Positions 8,016 through 16,273 are shown, numbered from the stretch's first letter. The stretch is DNA of 44,971 nt from Novosphingobium sp. Chol11 (GCF_900218065.1 NZ_OBMU01000001.1:2434597-2479567), one strand, 5' to 3'. Program-made: numbers and translations. The notes: generated from the sequence alone by a model not told the origin.

Positions 8016-9702
8016 CGGTAGCTGCCGCGCCAAGATCCATGGGCCGCACAAACGTCTCAATGAATGCGATTTCCTCCTCAGTTATACCGTACTTCTTGTA
8101 GAGATCTTCATCGGTCCAAATTTTTGTCCAGTCTTGCGTTGGCACGAAAGTGTAGACCCTTCGCGTCGTGTCCTGAGAAGGCTTATGCAATAGAACAAGG
8201 AGACGAGTTAGGCGGCATGTGAGATATGATAGAGCACTCTCGGCCTCTAATTTTGTGTCGAAAGGGCCGATATACATATAGGTCCAAGAAGATATGCTTC
8301 CTGGTTCGCCTATAAATGGGGTACTTAGAATGCGATGCGGATAGGTATCTTTATTGCCGGTGCCGGGAGCAGCGCGGCCGATGAATATCTTCCACTTATC
8401 AAAAGTATCTTGCTCTTTTGTGATCTCTGCCCTCGCGACATACCCGACGCCGCCATTTCTGTAGACCTTCAGATCGTCGCTTGATCGCGCTTCTTTCCCT
8501 CTGAATGTGCTGCCGAGGCCATATGCACCAATCGAACTAACGAGATTCATGAACCGCTTTTCGTTGGGAAGTTCCAGAGATTTATCGCTGCCCGTTTCAG
8601 CGGCGACGACCTTCTTTAGGATCGATAATCCAGCGTTGAAGCGGATGAAGACATCTGCACCCTTTTCGAGCAAAGGGCGTGTCGCAGTTGAAGGAGGATG
8701 ATCCTTGTAGTGTGTAGTTACACGACAGGGACCATGATAGTCACGATCCCATAAAAAGTAGCAAACGCCACCTTTGAGCCCAACGCCGGGGAACACATCT
8801 GATGCCGTTAGGTAATCCTCAATTGAAACCAATTGGTCATTGTTGAGCATTGCTTCCCGAAACTCATCTAACCCCATGCCTCCCGAAAACCATCGCGCAG
8901 GTATGATCATGCTAAGAAATCTGGGAGAAAGCTCTTTGGCCTGCTGAACAAATTGCTGGTAGATAGGGCGTGCCTGCACCCCATGCCCGTCCGTATTCAA
9001 CTGGTAAGGTGGGTTTCCGATAATCACATCGAACTGCATGTCATCTCCGAACAACTCGCGGATGCGAGTTCGAATGTCATTGGTGTGGATGAAGGCGTAG
9101 GCGTGGTTTTCCAGCTGTTCGTCTCGATCAAAGGTGTTTTGCGGTACGCCGCAGAACTCGCACTTGCCATCTGAGGCATCGCCACGTTTCTTGAGCGTGT
9201 TGCCTGCCTCGTCCGTAACTTCGATCCATTTGCTGCCACCGACCCAGTTATGTTCGGTGCGCTCGAACCAGATGTTGCCGCCATCACTGGCAAAACTCTT
9301 CGCCACCGAATGTTCGCCGTTGGCGTGCTTCGAGCAATAGAGGCTTCGACGAGCCAGCAGGCTGGTCAACGTCGTTATACTGATGCCGAACACCTGCCGG
9401 GTCAGGATATGGTCGACCCGCGTTTGCAGGTCGGGAATTTCTGTCGCCAACCCGGCGATCAGCCGCGAGGTGATTTCCCGAAGAAACACCCCCGATTTGG
9501 TGCAAGGATCAAGGAACGTAACAGTGCGGTCGGCCCAAATATTCGCGCCGCCATTTCGGGAGGCCCAAGCCTCCGCCAGCGTGTCCAATACTCGGTTAGC
9601 AAACTCCGGCGGTGTGAACACCTCATCGTTCGAGAGGTTGGCGATGCAAGTCAGAACATCGGGATTGCGTCCCCGCAGCGTAAACCCCGCCTGTTTGTTC
9701 AT
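8008..9702 (-). CDS. Long DNA adenine methylase, Eco57I-like
   Basis: The protein has 564 residues. After an entry motif (DEVFTPPEFANRVLDTL, 26-42) comes an altered AdoMet motif I (FLDPCTKSGVFLRE, 63-76) and motif IV NPPY (230-233), the signature of N6-adenine methylases of the Eco57I-like group. Cysteines in YCSK and CEFCG (near 122 and 181-184) may form a small zinc site. The C-terminal half (about 250-564) would serve as target recognition. The ATG overlaps the stop of the short methylase by 4 bases, and its own end overlaps the GIY-YIG/helicase start by 8, so the three are one translational unit. Composition is more A+T-rich than neighbouring core genes, consistent with acquisition by transfer. 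Confidence 0.88.
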   Translation of the reverse strand: MNKQAGFTLRGRNPDVLTCIANLSNDEVFTPPEFANRVLDTLAEAWASRNGGANIWADRTVTFLDPCTKSGVFLREITSRLIAGLATEIPDLQTRVDHILTRQVFGISITTLTSLLARRSLYCSKHANGEHSVAKSFASDGGNIWFERTEHNWVGGSKWIEVTDEAGNTLKKRGDASDGKCEFCGVPQNTFDRDEQLENHAYAFIHTNDIRTRIRELFGDDMQFDVIIGNPPYQLNTDGHGVQARPIYQQFVQQAKELSPRFLSMIIPARWFSGGMGLDEFREAMLNNDQLVSIEDYLTASDVFPGVGLKGGVCYFLWDRDYHGPCRVTTHYKDHPPSTATRPLLEKGADVFIRFNAGLSILKKVVAAETGSDKSLELPNEKRFMNLVSSIGAYGLGSTFRGKEARSSDDLKVYRNGGVGYVARAEITKEQDTFDKWKIFIGRAAPGTGNKDTYPHRILSTPFIGEPGSISSWTYMYIGPFDTKLEAESALSYLTCRLTRLLVLLHKPSQDTTRRVYTFVPTQDWTKIWTDEDLYKKYGITEEEIAFIETFVRPMDLGAAATDE

Positions 9703-10352
9703 ACGGCTCCCCCCATTTCGCCGCTAGCAAATCTCGCCAAATCGCTAACCGTGATCGGTGGATAGACGCAAGTGGGTGTGAAAATTTCGTGCTTGCCGAG
9801 CCCCGCGAACAGCGAGCCTTCCGCACTGAAACTCGCCATGCCGGTCAGCACATCGAGCCTGAAGTCCCGGCGCTGAAACTTGCCCCTACCGAGATAGCCC
9901 CATTCCACTACGCTGATCGGTGCGCCTTCGGTGTCGCGCATCGTCATCGCATCGCCATGCACGAGATTAAGCGACAGCACATAGAAGGCAGCGAGATATA
10001 GCTCATCCGTTTCGCCCAGACCGAGATAGCCGGCAAAGACCTCGAGCATGTTCGCGCGGCACTCGGCAATGTTGTCAGGCAGCAGTTCGATCCCGTAGGC
10101 GCACATTACGGCCAGCAGGGCATAGTGCCGCTTTTCGAAATCGGACTTGCCAAATTTCAGCTCCACGGCAGCTAGCTTGCGTTGCAAGATCGGCACGAGG
10201 AAATTGCCGCTTCCGCAAGCAGGCTCCAGAAAGCGCGCGTCGATCCGTTCCGTCTCGCCCTTCACCAGATCAAGCATCTTTTCGACGAGCCATGGGGGAG
10301 TAAAAACCTCCCCGTGATCGGCGACACGTTTTTTCGATTTTATCAGGCTCAT
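9699..10352 (-). CDS. Short class I DNA methylase subunit
   Basis: From the ATG at 10352 the protein has 217 residues. It carries KKRVADHGEVFTPPWLVEKM (a typical methylase entry), a strong AdoMet motif I FLEPACGSGNF (41-51), YGIELLPDNIAECRANM and LVHGDAM. No NPPY catalytic motif is present, although an EWGYLGRGKFQRRDFR segment follows. It looks like a cofactor-binding module that may need the long methylase encoded immediately downstream. The 4-base ATGA overlap with that gene supports a complex made from one mRNA. From memory, this short/long pair followed by a GIY-YIG helicase recurs in bacteria. Starts further upstream lack conserved sequence. Confidence 0.82.
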   Translation of the reverse strand: MSLIKSKKRVADHGEVFTPPWLVEKMLDLVKGETERIDARFLEPACGSGNFLVPILQRKLAAVELKFGKSDFEKRHYALLAVMCAYGIELLPDNIAECRANMLEVFAGYLGLGETDELYLAAFYVLSLNLVHGDAMTMRDTEGAPISVVEWGYLGRGKFQRRDFRLDVLTGMASFSAEGSLFAGLGKHEIFTPTCVYPPITVSDLARFASGEMGGAV

Positions 10353-10475
10353 AGATGGTCCCAGCTTTACAGACCCTGCATCCGCCTGTCCACGCAAGCA
10401 CCGTTAATTGGACACCGGTGCAAGGCATCATCGGCATGACGCGCCTGCCGGTGGTGATGGCAATATGTTCAGATT

Positions 10476-10496
10476 GAAGTTTAGGCGCTAAACTTC
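10476..10496. repeat. Perfect 9-bp palindrome, 3-bp centre
   Basis: GAAGTTTAG and CTAAACTTC are exact inverse copies around a GCG centre. The site lies between the methylase operon and the integrase end and abuts the larger inverted repeat at 10497-10593. It may be an operator for the methylase operon, whose first ATG is about 125 bases away, or part of a terminator region. Confidence 0.5.
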
Positions 10497-10593
10497 TTTG
10501 CCCGTGCAAGGGGCCACAAACTCCCGCCATTCTGGAGGCATACCTGCGAGCCCATGACGGCTTTCCCCAGCGCGTGGCCCCTTGCAGGGCAAA
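10497..10593. repeat. 20/21-bp inverted repeat flanking 56 bases, next to the integrase stop
   Basis: The left arm 10497-10517 and right arm 10574-10593 are exact inverse copies except for one extra G in the left arm. Each arm contains a GCAAGGGGCCAC core. The right arm ends 6 bases before the integrase stop codon. The enclosed 56 bases code for nothing obvious. It could form a very stable hairpin that ends integrase transcription, or be a protein-bound recombination site or a minimal mobile cassette. Confidence 0.55.
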
Positions 10594-10599
10594 TGTGAG

Positions 10600-11877
10600 C
10601 TATGCGATCCAGTCGGGGCGCAGCGCGTCCTTGAATTGTTCGACGCTGACCTGTCCGTAGAACTTGTCGATCATGTCAGGGCTGGTGCCCGTGTTGCGCG
10701 CCAGCACGAACACATCCACTCCGGCGCGTAGCTGCTGAGAAATATAGAAATGCCGGAAGCTGTAGGCATCACGCTTCTTGCCGCGATGATCCTCCTTCAA
10801 TCCGGCAGCTTCCAGTAATGCGTTGAGGCTTTTGTTGATCGAGGTCAGCCGCCGACCATCCGGCGCAGCAAAAATCGGATCGCCGTCGGTCGGCTCATTA
10901 TCGTCGTGATGAGATTTCCACATGCGCCAGAGCCGGTCGAACTCGGTCAGTCCATATTCCAGTGGAATGAACTCGCGGGATTTGCCTTTACCGCGCGCCC
11001 TGATCCGAATGTCGCGATCACCCAGACGCTTGGTCAAACCGTCGCGATAGCCCAGCAAGTCGCCCCAGTTCAGGTTCCGCAATTCGGTCGGCCGCATCCC
11101 GGTGCAACAAGCGATGGTGATGTAAGCATGGAGTATCGTCCGGTCGCGTCGGACCTCTTCATTAACCTGCTTGTCCTGCATTCGCTTTTGGGCAAGCCTT
11201 TGCAGCTTGGTCATCTCGCTGATCGAATAACTGGGCCTCGGTGATGGCGGCACGCGCGGCGTATCGACATCGGGTATCTGGCTCTGATTGATATAGCCCC
11301 ATTTCGCGGCTTGCCGGAAAAGTTGCCGTAGCACGACTGCTTCCCCGCGTTGACTGCTCAGGCTGGGGACACGGCGCATATCGGTGGCGGGTCGCCTGAT
11401 GCGCTTTCCAGCCCGGATATATTCGATATGCGTCTGATCCTTACCTGGGCCGGTCGTCCAGTATGATTTGCGCCATTCGAGATAGCGGTAGGCATCAGCG
11501 TCGGTGATCGCATCGATTGGCTTCTTATCGAAGAACGGCACGAAATAACGTTCGACCAACGGCCTGATCCGATCGCCGCGATCATGCCGGACCTCACCGC
11601 GCTCTGAGAGCCGGTCCATGTGATCGCAGAATTCCTCGGCCACCACCCGAAAGGACCGCTGTACAGCCCGCAGACCATTCTCTTTCCGGTACTGTGCCTC
11701 GTGCCAGAGCTTTGCGGCCTGACGCCGTGCATCGGCCTCGTCTGACGTGCCCAGCGATTTCCTGATCTGACCTTCACCCCGGATGCTGAACCGCACCCAC
11801 CAGACTGCGCTGCCTGGCCGTTGAAATATTGCGTAAGGCTCTTTCCCGGCTACCCGGCCCATTTCCATGCGTAACAT
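10600..11877 (-). CDS. int: Site-specific tyrosine integrase of the island
   Basis: The 425-residue protein has the order expected of phage-type integrases: an N-terminal arm-binding domain (WWVRFSIRGEGQIRKSLGTSDEADARRQA), a core-binding helical domain (about 80-215) and a C-terminal catalytic domain. The catalytic Arg is in GMRPTELRNL, the Lys in GKGKSREFIP, the second Arg in SFRHFYIS and the Tyr in DKFYGQ. The two usual accessory histidines are Tyr (YSFRH) and Asn (ARNTGTS), a variant I recall from related alphaproteobacterial integrases. It is transcribed away from the tRNA-Phe gene, with repeats that look like arm sites in the intervening DNA. It would integrate and excise the island. The start may be an internal Met (the ORF reads MLRMEMGRVAG). 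Confidence 0.93.
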   Translation of the reverse strand: MLRMEMGRVAGKEPYAIFQRPGSAVWWVRFSIRGEGQIRKSLGTSDEADARRQAAKLWHEAQYRKENGLRAVQRSFRVVAEEFCDHMDRLSERGEVRHDRGDRIRPLVERYFVPFFDKKPIDAITDADAYRYLEWRKSYWTTGPGKDQTHIEYIRAGKRIRRPATDMRRVPSLSSQRGEAVVLRQLFRQAAKWGYINQSQIPDVDTPRVPPSPRPSYSISEMTKLQRLAQKRMQDKQVNEEVRRDRTILHAYITIACCTGMRPTELRNLNWGDLLGYRDGLTKRLGDRDIRIRARGKGKSREFIPLEYGLTEFDRLWRMWKSHHDDNEPTDGDPIFAAPDGRRLTSINKSLNALLEAAGLKEDHRGKKRDAYSFRHFYISQQLRAGVDVFVLARNTGTSPDMIDKFYGQVSVEQFKDALRPDWIA

Positions 11878-11931
11878 GCCCCAAAATAATAGCGCAGGCC
11901 GGTTTGCGGACTGCGCTGGCTGTGCTTGAAA

Positions 11932-12026
11932 TGTGCTAGATCAGCCCCTCCCGACATAAGCCGCAGAAGGTTAACGTCTTGATATCTCTGAAGGCGTGGG
12001 AAACTGCGTGCTAGCACTGTGCTAGC
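11932..12026. other. Candidate integrase arm-site repeats (att region)
   Basis: TGTGCTAG occurs at 11932-11939 and again at 12018-12025, and a perfect palindrome GTGCTAGCAC lies at 12008-12017, so GTGCTAG appears three times between the integrase start and the tRNA-Phe 3' end. Short repeats in this position are typical of integrase arm-binding sites. The gap 11878-12088 holds no gene. Confidence 0.4.
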
Positions 12027-12088
12027 TTAGCTCCAACCCAATCAAAGAGCGAGACTTCAGGTAAGTTACTGTTTTTACTAGGGAATAA

Positions 12089-12164
12089 TGGTGCCCGGGG
12101 ACGGAGTCGAACCGCCGACACTGCGATTTTCAGTCGCATGCTCTACCAACTGAGCTACCCGGGC
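12089..12164 (-). tRNA. tRNA-Phe (GAA)
   Basis: On the minus strand the 76 bases fold into a standard cloverleaf. The acceptor arms are GCCCGGG and CCCGGGC, followed by discriminator A and an encoded CCA. The D-arm reads GCTCAGTTGGTAGAGC, the anticodon stem is GCGA/TCGC with loop CTGAAAA giving anticodon GAA, and the T-arm is GGCGGTTCGACTCCGTC. Its 3' end faces the integrase and is the likely attachment site of the island. The gene remains intact after integration. Confidence 0.97.
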
Positions 12165-12215
12165 ACGGGCGCCGGGGAGAACCACCGGCGACGTTGAGAG
12201 GCGTGCCTATAGGCA

Positions 12216-12410
12216 TCAATCCAGGGGGTTGTCCACCCCATCATCGTCGCTTTTTTTCATCTCGTCGGCGGCGGGGGTTCCGGGGACCCGATAGCCTTCG
12301 CCCAGCCATTGCAAAAGGTCACGATCGCGACATGGCTTTCCGCAGAAAGGCCGCGTGTCCGGATGTGAAGCTTGGCCGCAGATCGGGCAGGAGGATGATT
12401 TAGGCGACAT
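12216..12410 (-). CDS. yacG: DNA gyrase inhibitor YacG
   Basis: This is a 64-residue zinc protein with CPICG and a second Cys pair in FCGKPCRDRDLLQWLGEGYRVPG, the characteristic YacG pattern. YacG binds one zinc ion through four Cys and, in Escherichia coli, inhibits DNA gyrase by binding GyrB. The ATG at 12410 (MSPKSSSCPICG) is preferred; it overlaps the end of the RNase E/G-like gene by 11 bases, so the two are probably co-translated. The acidic C-terminal tail is normal for the family. It is the last gene of the infA-maf-RNase-yacG run. Confidence 0.93.
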   Translation of the reverse strand: MSPKSSSCPICGQASHPDTRPFCGKPCRDRDLLQWLGEGYRVPGTPAADEMKKSDDDGVDNPLD

Positions 12411-13389
12411 GGCCGGCCGATATGGCAAGCGCGGGGTCCGCCTTCAAGCTGACGGCCCCGCCACGGCGGCGAGCGAGTTGCTCCAGCCAGTCGGTGGCTT
12501 TGTAAAGGCGGTCGATGATGGCGGGCGCGGCGGTGATCGTCACCGGTCCGCCATTGCCCTCTCGCTCGGCACGGCGGAGCAATGCGAGGGAGGCGGTTTC
12601 GATCGGATCAGCCCGCAGCAACTCCATGAGGTTCATCCGCTCCCGGCGTCGGATGATCTGGACGAACCCGAAGCCGTTCACCGCAGTGCGTTCGAAAGGA
12701 AGGGGCAGATATTTGTCGATCTGCGCTGAGGCGACAGCGCGCTCATCCTTGTTGTTCATGGTGGGCAAATCGATGCCGATCGATCCGGTCAGGCCCATGC
12801 GGCGGATCGCCTGTGCGGCGAGCTTCGCACCTTTTGGACCGAGCTTGGCGGGCGGCAGCGATCCGTCCACGTCGATCAGGATCATGGCAGGCGTAGGGAA
12901 GATGCGGAGCGCCGCTTCCTCGGTGCCGATCTCGCCGGACATCGCCTCTTCCATGAGCTCGCTCCAGCCATGGGCTTCCAAGCGATCCTCCTCATGCGCG
13001 GGGCACGGGATGACCGGAATGCCGGTTGCCCGCAGACGCTGCAGCAGGCTGGGGGCGGGATGCACCTTGGAGCCCGGCTGCGCGATGCGCGCCTTGGCGA
13101 GCTTGGAGCGGCCTTCCTCGGGAATGGCTTCGCGCAGAATTTCGAGGAGGACGGTCGCTCCCTCCGCAGTTTTTGGCGGGATGGGCTCGACCAGCACTTC
13201 CTCGCCCGAGATCAGGCGGGCGATGCCGCGCTTCTTGGGAATGATCGTCCGGACGAGCTTGCCCTGCATCACCGCGCCGGCGCGGGCGCCATCGCCCTCA
13301 CGCTCGATCTCCGCTTCGACCAGACGGCCCTTTTCGATCAGCGCGGCGCGGGCCTCGCCAATCCCTTCTTCATAGAGCCATTCGGCCAT
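12400..13389 (-). CDS. Short RNase E/G-type ribonuclease
   Basis: The protein has about 329 residues. The two metal-binding acidic motifs of the RNase E/G catalytic domain are visible: ILIDVDGSL (Asp173, Asp175) and GIDLPTMNNKDE (Asp207). It is much shorter than RNase E or RNase G. The zinc-link and C-terminal scaffold are absent, and the N-terminal region (about 40-75) retains only part of an S1-like segment. Such short forms occur between maf and yacG in sphingomonads. It is predicted to cleave single-stranded RNA, perhaps in rRNA or mRNA processing. The start is the ATG at 13389; the GTG one codon upstream is in frame but less likely. Confidence 0.82.
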   Translation of the reverse strand: MAEWLYEEGIGEARAALIEKGRLVEAEIEREGDGARAGAVMQGKLVRTIIPKKRGIARLISGEEVLVEPIPPKTAEGATVLLEILREAIPEEGRSKLAKARIAQPGSKVHPAPSLLQRLRATGIPVIPCPAHEEDRLEAHGWSELMEEAMSGEIGTEEAALRIFPTPAMILIDVDGSLPPAKLGPKGAKLAAQAIRRMGLTGSIGIDLPTMNNKDERAVASAQIDKYLPLPFERTAVNGFGFVQIIRRRERMNLMELLRADPIETASLALLRRAEREGNGGPVTITAAPAIIDRLYKATDWLEQLARRRGGAVSLKADPALAISAGHVA

Positions 13390-13452
13390 CACTATATTCC
13401 TGCTGGTCGGGATTGCTGAGCCGGGACATGTGCCATTTCCCTCGCCATCCCT

Positions 13453-14025
13453 CTAGTCCAATGGATAGCCCGCAGCTTTCAGCAGCGCGCGGGTTTCGTA
13501 AAGGGGCAGACCCATGATCGCGCTATGGCTGCCATGTATCGCGCGGATCAGCCCGGCGGCACGACCCTGGATCGCATAGCCCCCTGCCTTGCCATGCCAT
13601 TCTTCGCTGGCGATGTAGGCGTCGATTTCGGCCTGCTCCAGACGCTTGAACGTCACGATGTTGGCCGAGAGGCGATGCCTTGCCCTCCCCTCGCCATCGA
13701 TGAGCGTGATGGCGCTCAGCACGCGGTGGCGGCGGCCCGAGAGGAACGAAAGACAGGCGCGCGCCTCATCCTCCGCCTCTGCCTTGGGCAAAATGCGGCG
13801 GCCCGCTGCGACCACCGTATCGCCCGAAAGCACGAGCGCGCCGGGATGGCGGGCAGCGACAAGCGCCGCCTTTTCAGCCGCCACGCGCGTAGCGTACGGG
13901 CCGGGAAGTTCGCCTTTCAACGGGGTTTCATCGACGTCGGCGGGGTCCACCATATCAGGACGCACGCCGATCTGACCCAGAAGTTCACACCGTCTAGGCG
14001 AAGCCGAAGCAAGGATGAGCCGCAT
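13453..14025 (-). CDS. maf: Maf-like nucleoside triphosphate pyrophosphatase
   Basis: The 190-residue protein has the Maf entry motif LILASASPRRCELL, the VDE motif (VDPADVDET), the substrate-pocket segment VLSGDTVV and the late motif GGYAIQGRAA near residue 147. Maf proteins hydrolyse dTTP, UTP and modified nucleotides to monophosphates, acting in nucleotide-pool sanitation. Its length is normal and all motifs are intact. It starts 12 bases after infA, so the two share a transcript. The following RNase gene begins 64 bases further on. Confidence 0.93.
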   Translation of the reverse strand: MRLILASASPRRCELLGQIGVRPDMVDPADVDETPLKGELPGPYATRVAAEKAALVAARHPGALVLSGDTVVAAGRRILPKAEAEDEARACLSFLSGRRHRVLSAITLIDGEGRARHRLSANIVTFKRLEQAEIDAYIASEEWHGKAGGYAIQGRAAGLIRAIHGSHSAIMGLPLYETRALLKAAGYPLD

Positions 14026-14037
14026 CGAAAAAGCGGC

Positions 14038-14256
14038 TTATTTGAAGCGGTAAGTGATCCGACCCTTGGTCAGGTCGTAGGGGGTCAGTTCGACCAGCAC
14101 TTCGTCGCCCACCAGCACACGGATGCGGTTTTTCCGCATCTTGCCAGCCGTGTGGCCAAGGATCTCGTGATCATTTTCAAGCCGGACGCGAAACATGGCG
14201 TTGGGGAGAAGCTCCACAACCTGTCCGCGCATTTCAAGCAGTTCTTCTTTTGCCAT
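14038..14256 (-). CDS. infA: Translation initiation factor IF-1
   Basis: This is a 72-residue S1-like OB-fold protein, [20 protein letters not shown], ending KGRITYRFK, essentially the universal IF-1 pattern. It binds the ribosomal A site of the 30S subunit during initiation. The ATG at 14256 has AGGA 5 bases upstream; the longer frame to 14298 is not conserved. It heads the infA-maf-RNase-yacG run. Confidence 0.97.
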   Translation of the reverse strand: MAKEELLEMRGQVVELLPNAMFRVRLENDHEILGHTAGKMRKNRIRVLVGDEVLVELTPYDLTKGRITYRFK

Positions 14257-14315
14257 AATATCCTGGGGAAACCGAAAATCGCGCCGCCATAACGACAAAA
14301 TGCGGAAAATGGAAG

Positions 14316-15605
14316 TCAGGCTGACGCGCCGAACGCATCACCCGCTGCGGAGAGGGCCGCAAAGATGTGATCCAGCTGATCCACATCAGTGCAATAGGGC
14401 GGCATCAGATAGATGCTGTTGCCCAATGGACGCAGCAAAATGCCCCGATCAAGGAAGAAGGTGCGCAGGCGTGGGGCAAGGTCGGACAGATAGCCTGCAT
14501 CCTGCGCGATCAGGTCGATCGCGACGATCGTGCCAAGCTGCCGGGCGTTCGTGAAGGCAGGATGAAGCGCCAGCCTTCCGAGTCGCTGCGACATATTCTT
14601 TTCGAGCGCAGCAATGCGGCCGAGCACATCCTCCTCCCGCCAGATGGCGAGGTTGGCGGCCGCGGCGGCGCAGGAGATGGCGTTGGCCGTATAGCTGGAC
14701 GAATGGTAGAAGAGCCGCGCCCGATCCTGCGACTTGTGCGCGTCAAAAATGCGCGCCGTGGCGAGCGTCGCCGCGAGCGGAACGGAGCCACCAGTGATTC
14801 CCTTTGCGACGGCCATGATGTCGGGCACGACGCCCGCCTGTTCGCAAGCAAAGATTGTTCCAGTGCGGCCCCATCCGGTCATCACTTCGTCAGCGATGAA
14901 AAGGACATCGTGCCGTGCGCAGATTTCCGCCATCTGCCGCAATATCTCCGGCGAGTAGATCAGCATCCCGCCCGCGCCCAACACCAGCGGTTCGACGATG
15001 AACGCCGCCGGATGCTCCTTGCAGGCGGCCTCCAGCGCGTCGAGCGTCTGCTGCTCGGCCCCTGGTGCCGGAAACGCTATGGTGCCGACATCGAACAGCA
15101 AAGGCGTCCATGCCGCATTATACACGCCGCGCTCGCCGACCGACATCGTGCCGATCGTGTCGCCATGATAGCCATGTTCGAGGACGAGGATGCGATGCCG
15201 GGGCGCGGACAGTCCGTCCAGCGCGCGATTGTGCCAGTAGCCGAGCGCCATCTTCAACGCGACCTCAACGGAGGTCGACCCGCTGTCGGAAAAGAAGACA
15301 TGGGCGAGCGGATCGCGCCCTTCCGCGCGCGGCGCCAGTTCGATCAGGCCGCGTGCTACCTCTTCAGCGGGTTCATGCGTGTAACTGGCAAAGATGAGCT
15401 GGTCGAGCTGCCCGGCCTGCTGCGCAATCGCCTGAGCGATGCGGGGATGACAGTGGCCGTGCGTCGTCACCCACCAACTGGAAATGGCGTCGATCAACGT
15501 GCCTCCATCTACCAGATGTAATGACGCGCCGTCGGCACGCACGACATGCGGGATGGTTTCGTTGAGGCCGTGCTGGGTGAAGGGGTGCCATATAGGGGAG
15601 GTCAT
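14316..15605 (-). CDS. bioA: Adenosylmethionine-8-amino-7-oxononanoate aminotransferase
   Basis: The 429-residue class III aminotransferase starts with the BioA hallmark IWHPFTQ. It has [37 protein letters not shown] (cofactor phosphate contacts), [31 protein letters not shown] with the cofactor Asp, and the Schiff-base Lys in VAKGITGG. It transfers an amino group from S-adenosylmethionine to KAPA, making DAPA, the step between BioF and BioD. It is separated from bioF-bioD on the same strand by a DUF4168 gene and an M13 peptidase. No clear Shine-Dalgarno sequence precedes the ATG; a 7-bp inverted repeat (15611-15634, GACGCTT/AAGCGTC) lies in the leader. Confidence 0.95.
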   Translation of the reverse strand: MTSPIWHPFTQHGLNETIPHVVRADGASLHLVDGGTLIDAISSWWVTTHGHCHPRIAQAIAQQAGQLDQLIFASYTHEPAEEVARGLIELAPRAEGRDPLAHVFFSDSGSTSVEVALKMALGYWHNRALDGLSAPRHRILVLEHGYHGDTIGTMSVGERGVYNAAWTPLLFDVGTIAFPAPGAEQQTLDALEAACKEHPAAFIVEPLVLGAGGMLIYSPEILRQMAEICARHDVLFIADEVMTGWGRTGTIFACEQAGVVPDIMAVAKGITGGSVPLAATLATARIFDAHKSQDRARLFYHSSSYTANAISCAAAAANLAIWREEDVLGRIAALEKNMSQRLGRLALHPAFTNARQLGTIVAIDLIAQDAGYLSDLAPRLRTFFLDRGILLRPLGNSIYLMPPYCTDVDQLDHIFAALSAAGDAFGASA

Positions 15606-15671
15606 GGCGAGACGCTTAGAATAGCCAAAGCGTCAGGCCAAGCTCCCTCCCCCGAAACATGCCGTTACCGA

Positions 15672-16109
15672 TTACTTGGCTGGATTAGCCGGAGTAGCGG
15701 GCGAAGCTGGCGTAGCGGGGCTGGCCGGAGCAGCCGGTGCTGCTGGAGCGGCCGCCTGGATACGCTGCTGCAATGCCGGGTCGGCAGCTGCGGCCTGGCC
15801 GATTTCATTGAACTTTTCAGGCGCAATGCCCGATGCCTGCAGCGCGGCGAGCATCTTGGGCTGCTTTTCCGCGTCGGCAATGCTGGTGTCGGACTGAATC
15901 TTGGTCACTTCGACCGCTGCTGCAGCAAACAGCTTGATGTCGGCATCGCTATATTTGCCTGCTGCAGCCGAAGGTGCTGCCGGAGTGGCTGGGGTCGCGG
16001 GCGTCGCCGGAGCGGCCGCGCCCTGAGCCAGAACGGGTGCCGCTGCCAACAGAGCCACCGATGCCATAGCCGTCTTCAAAACCAGTGATGAACGAAAACC
16101 CGTCAACAT
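15672..16109 (-). CDS. DUF4168 secreted protein
   Basis: The protein has 145 residues from the ATG at 16109, which has AAGGAG just upstream. An N-terminal signal peptide ends near VLAQG (about residue 30). The DUF4168 core follows: YSDADIKLFAAAAVEVTKIQ, then DAEKQPKMLAALQASGIAPEKFNEIGQAAAADPALQQRIQ, a helical domain. It is flanked on both sides by Ala/Pro/Thr low-complexity segments. Predicted to be periplasmic or cell-surface; the function of the family is unknown. The 164-base gap upstream (16110-16273) contains a GGAAC on the minus strand but not a convincing stress promoter. Confidence 0.85.
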   Translation of the reverse strand: MLTGFRSSLVLKTAMASVALLAAAPVLAQGAAAPATPATPATPAAPSAAAGKYSDADIKLFAAAAVEVTKIQSDTSIADAEKQPKMLAALQASGIAPEKFNEIGQAAAADPALQQRIQAAAPAAPAAPASPATPASPATPANPAK

Positions 16110-16273
16110 GCTTCTCCTTGCAATTTGATGGCTTAAAGCTGTGGAAGAGCGCACAAGGTTTAAAGAGTGTTCCGGCGAAACGTGAGATTTGAGGGGTGAC
16201 GGCCTGGGGCCGTTCAACTCATCCCCCGCATCGTCACGGCTCGCCGTAGCCGGAACGTTAGCCGTCCTCATTT

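Larger units (their letters stand above)
1..12088. mobile_element. Integrated genomic island at tRNA-Phe (right part only)
   Basis: A tyrosine integrase lies within about 210 bases of the 3' end of a tRNA-Phe gene, the usual arrangement for integrative elements that use a tRNA 3' end as attB. All genes between base 1 and the tRNA are accessory types (resolvase, restriction-modification, kinase, DUF6626/DUF6641/DUF3768 small proteins), while everything beyond the tRNA is core metabolism. The methylase region around 8.1-9.3 kb is visibly richer in A+T than the core genes. I found no second copy of the tRNA 3' end between 1 and 12088, so the far junction probably lies left of the window. The right boundary is inferred from the tRNA 3' end, not from a seen direct repeat. 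Confidence 0.8.

Noticed and set aside
10476..10593. Integron attC site
   Set aside because: The inverted repeats lack the RYYYAAC/GTTRRRY boxes, and no integron integrase is present.
14367..15521. 384-codon plus-strand frame opposite bioA
   Set aside because: Shadow of a clearly identified gene; composition is not protein-like.
16110..16160. EcfG-like promoter before the DUF4168 gene
   Set aside because: GGAAC is present on the minus strand, but the second element reads CGCT at N17 instead of CGTT; too weak to claim.
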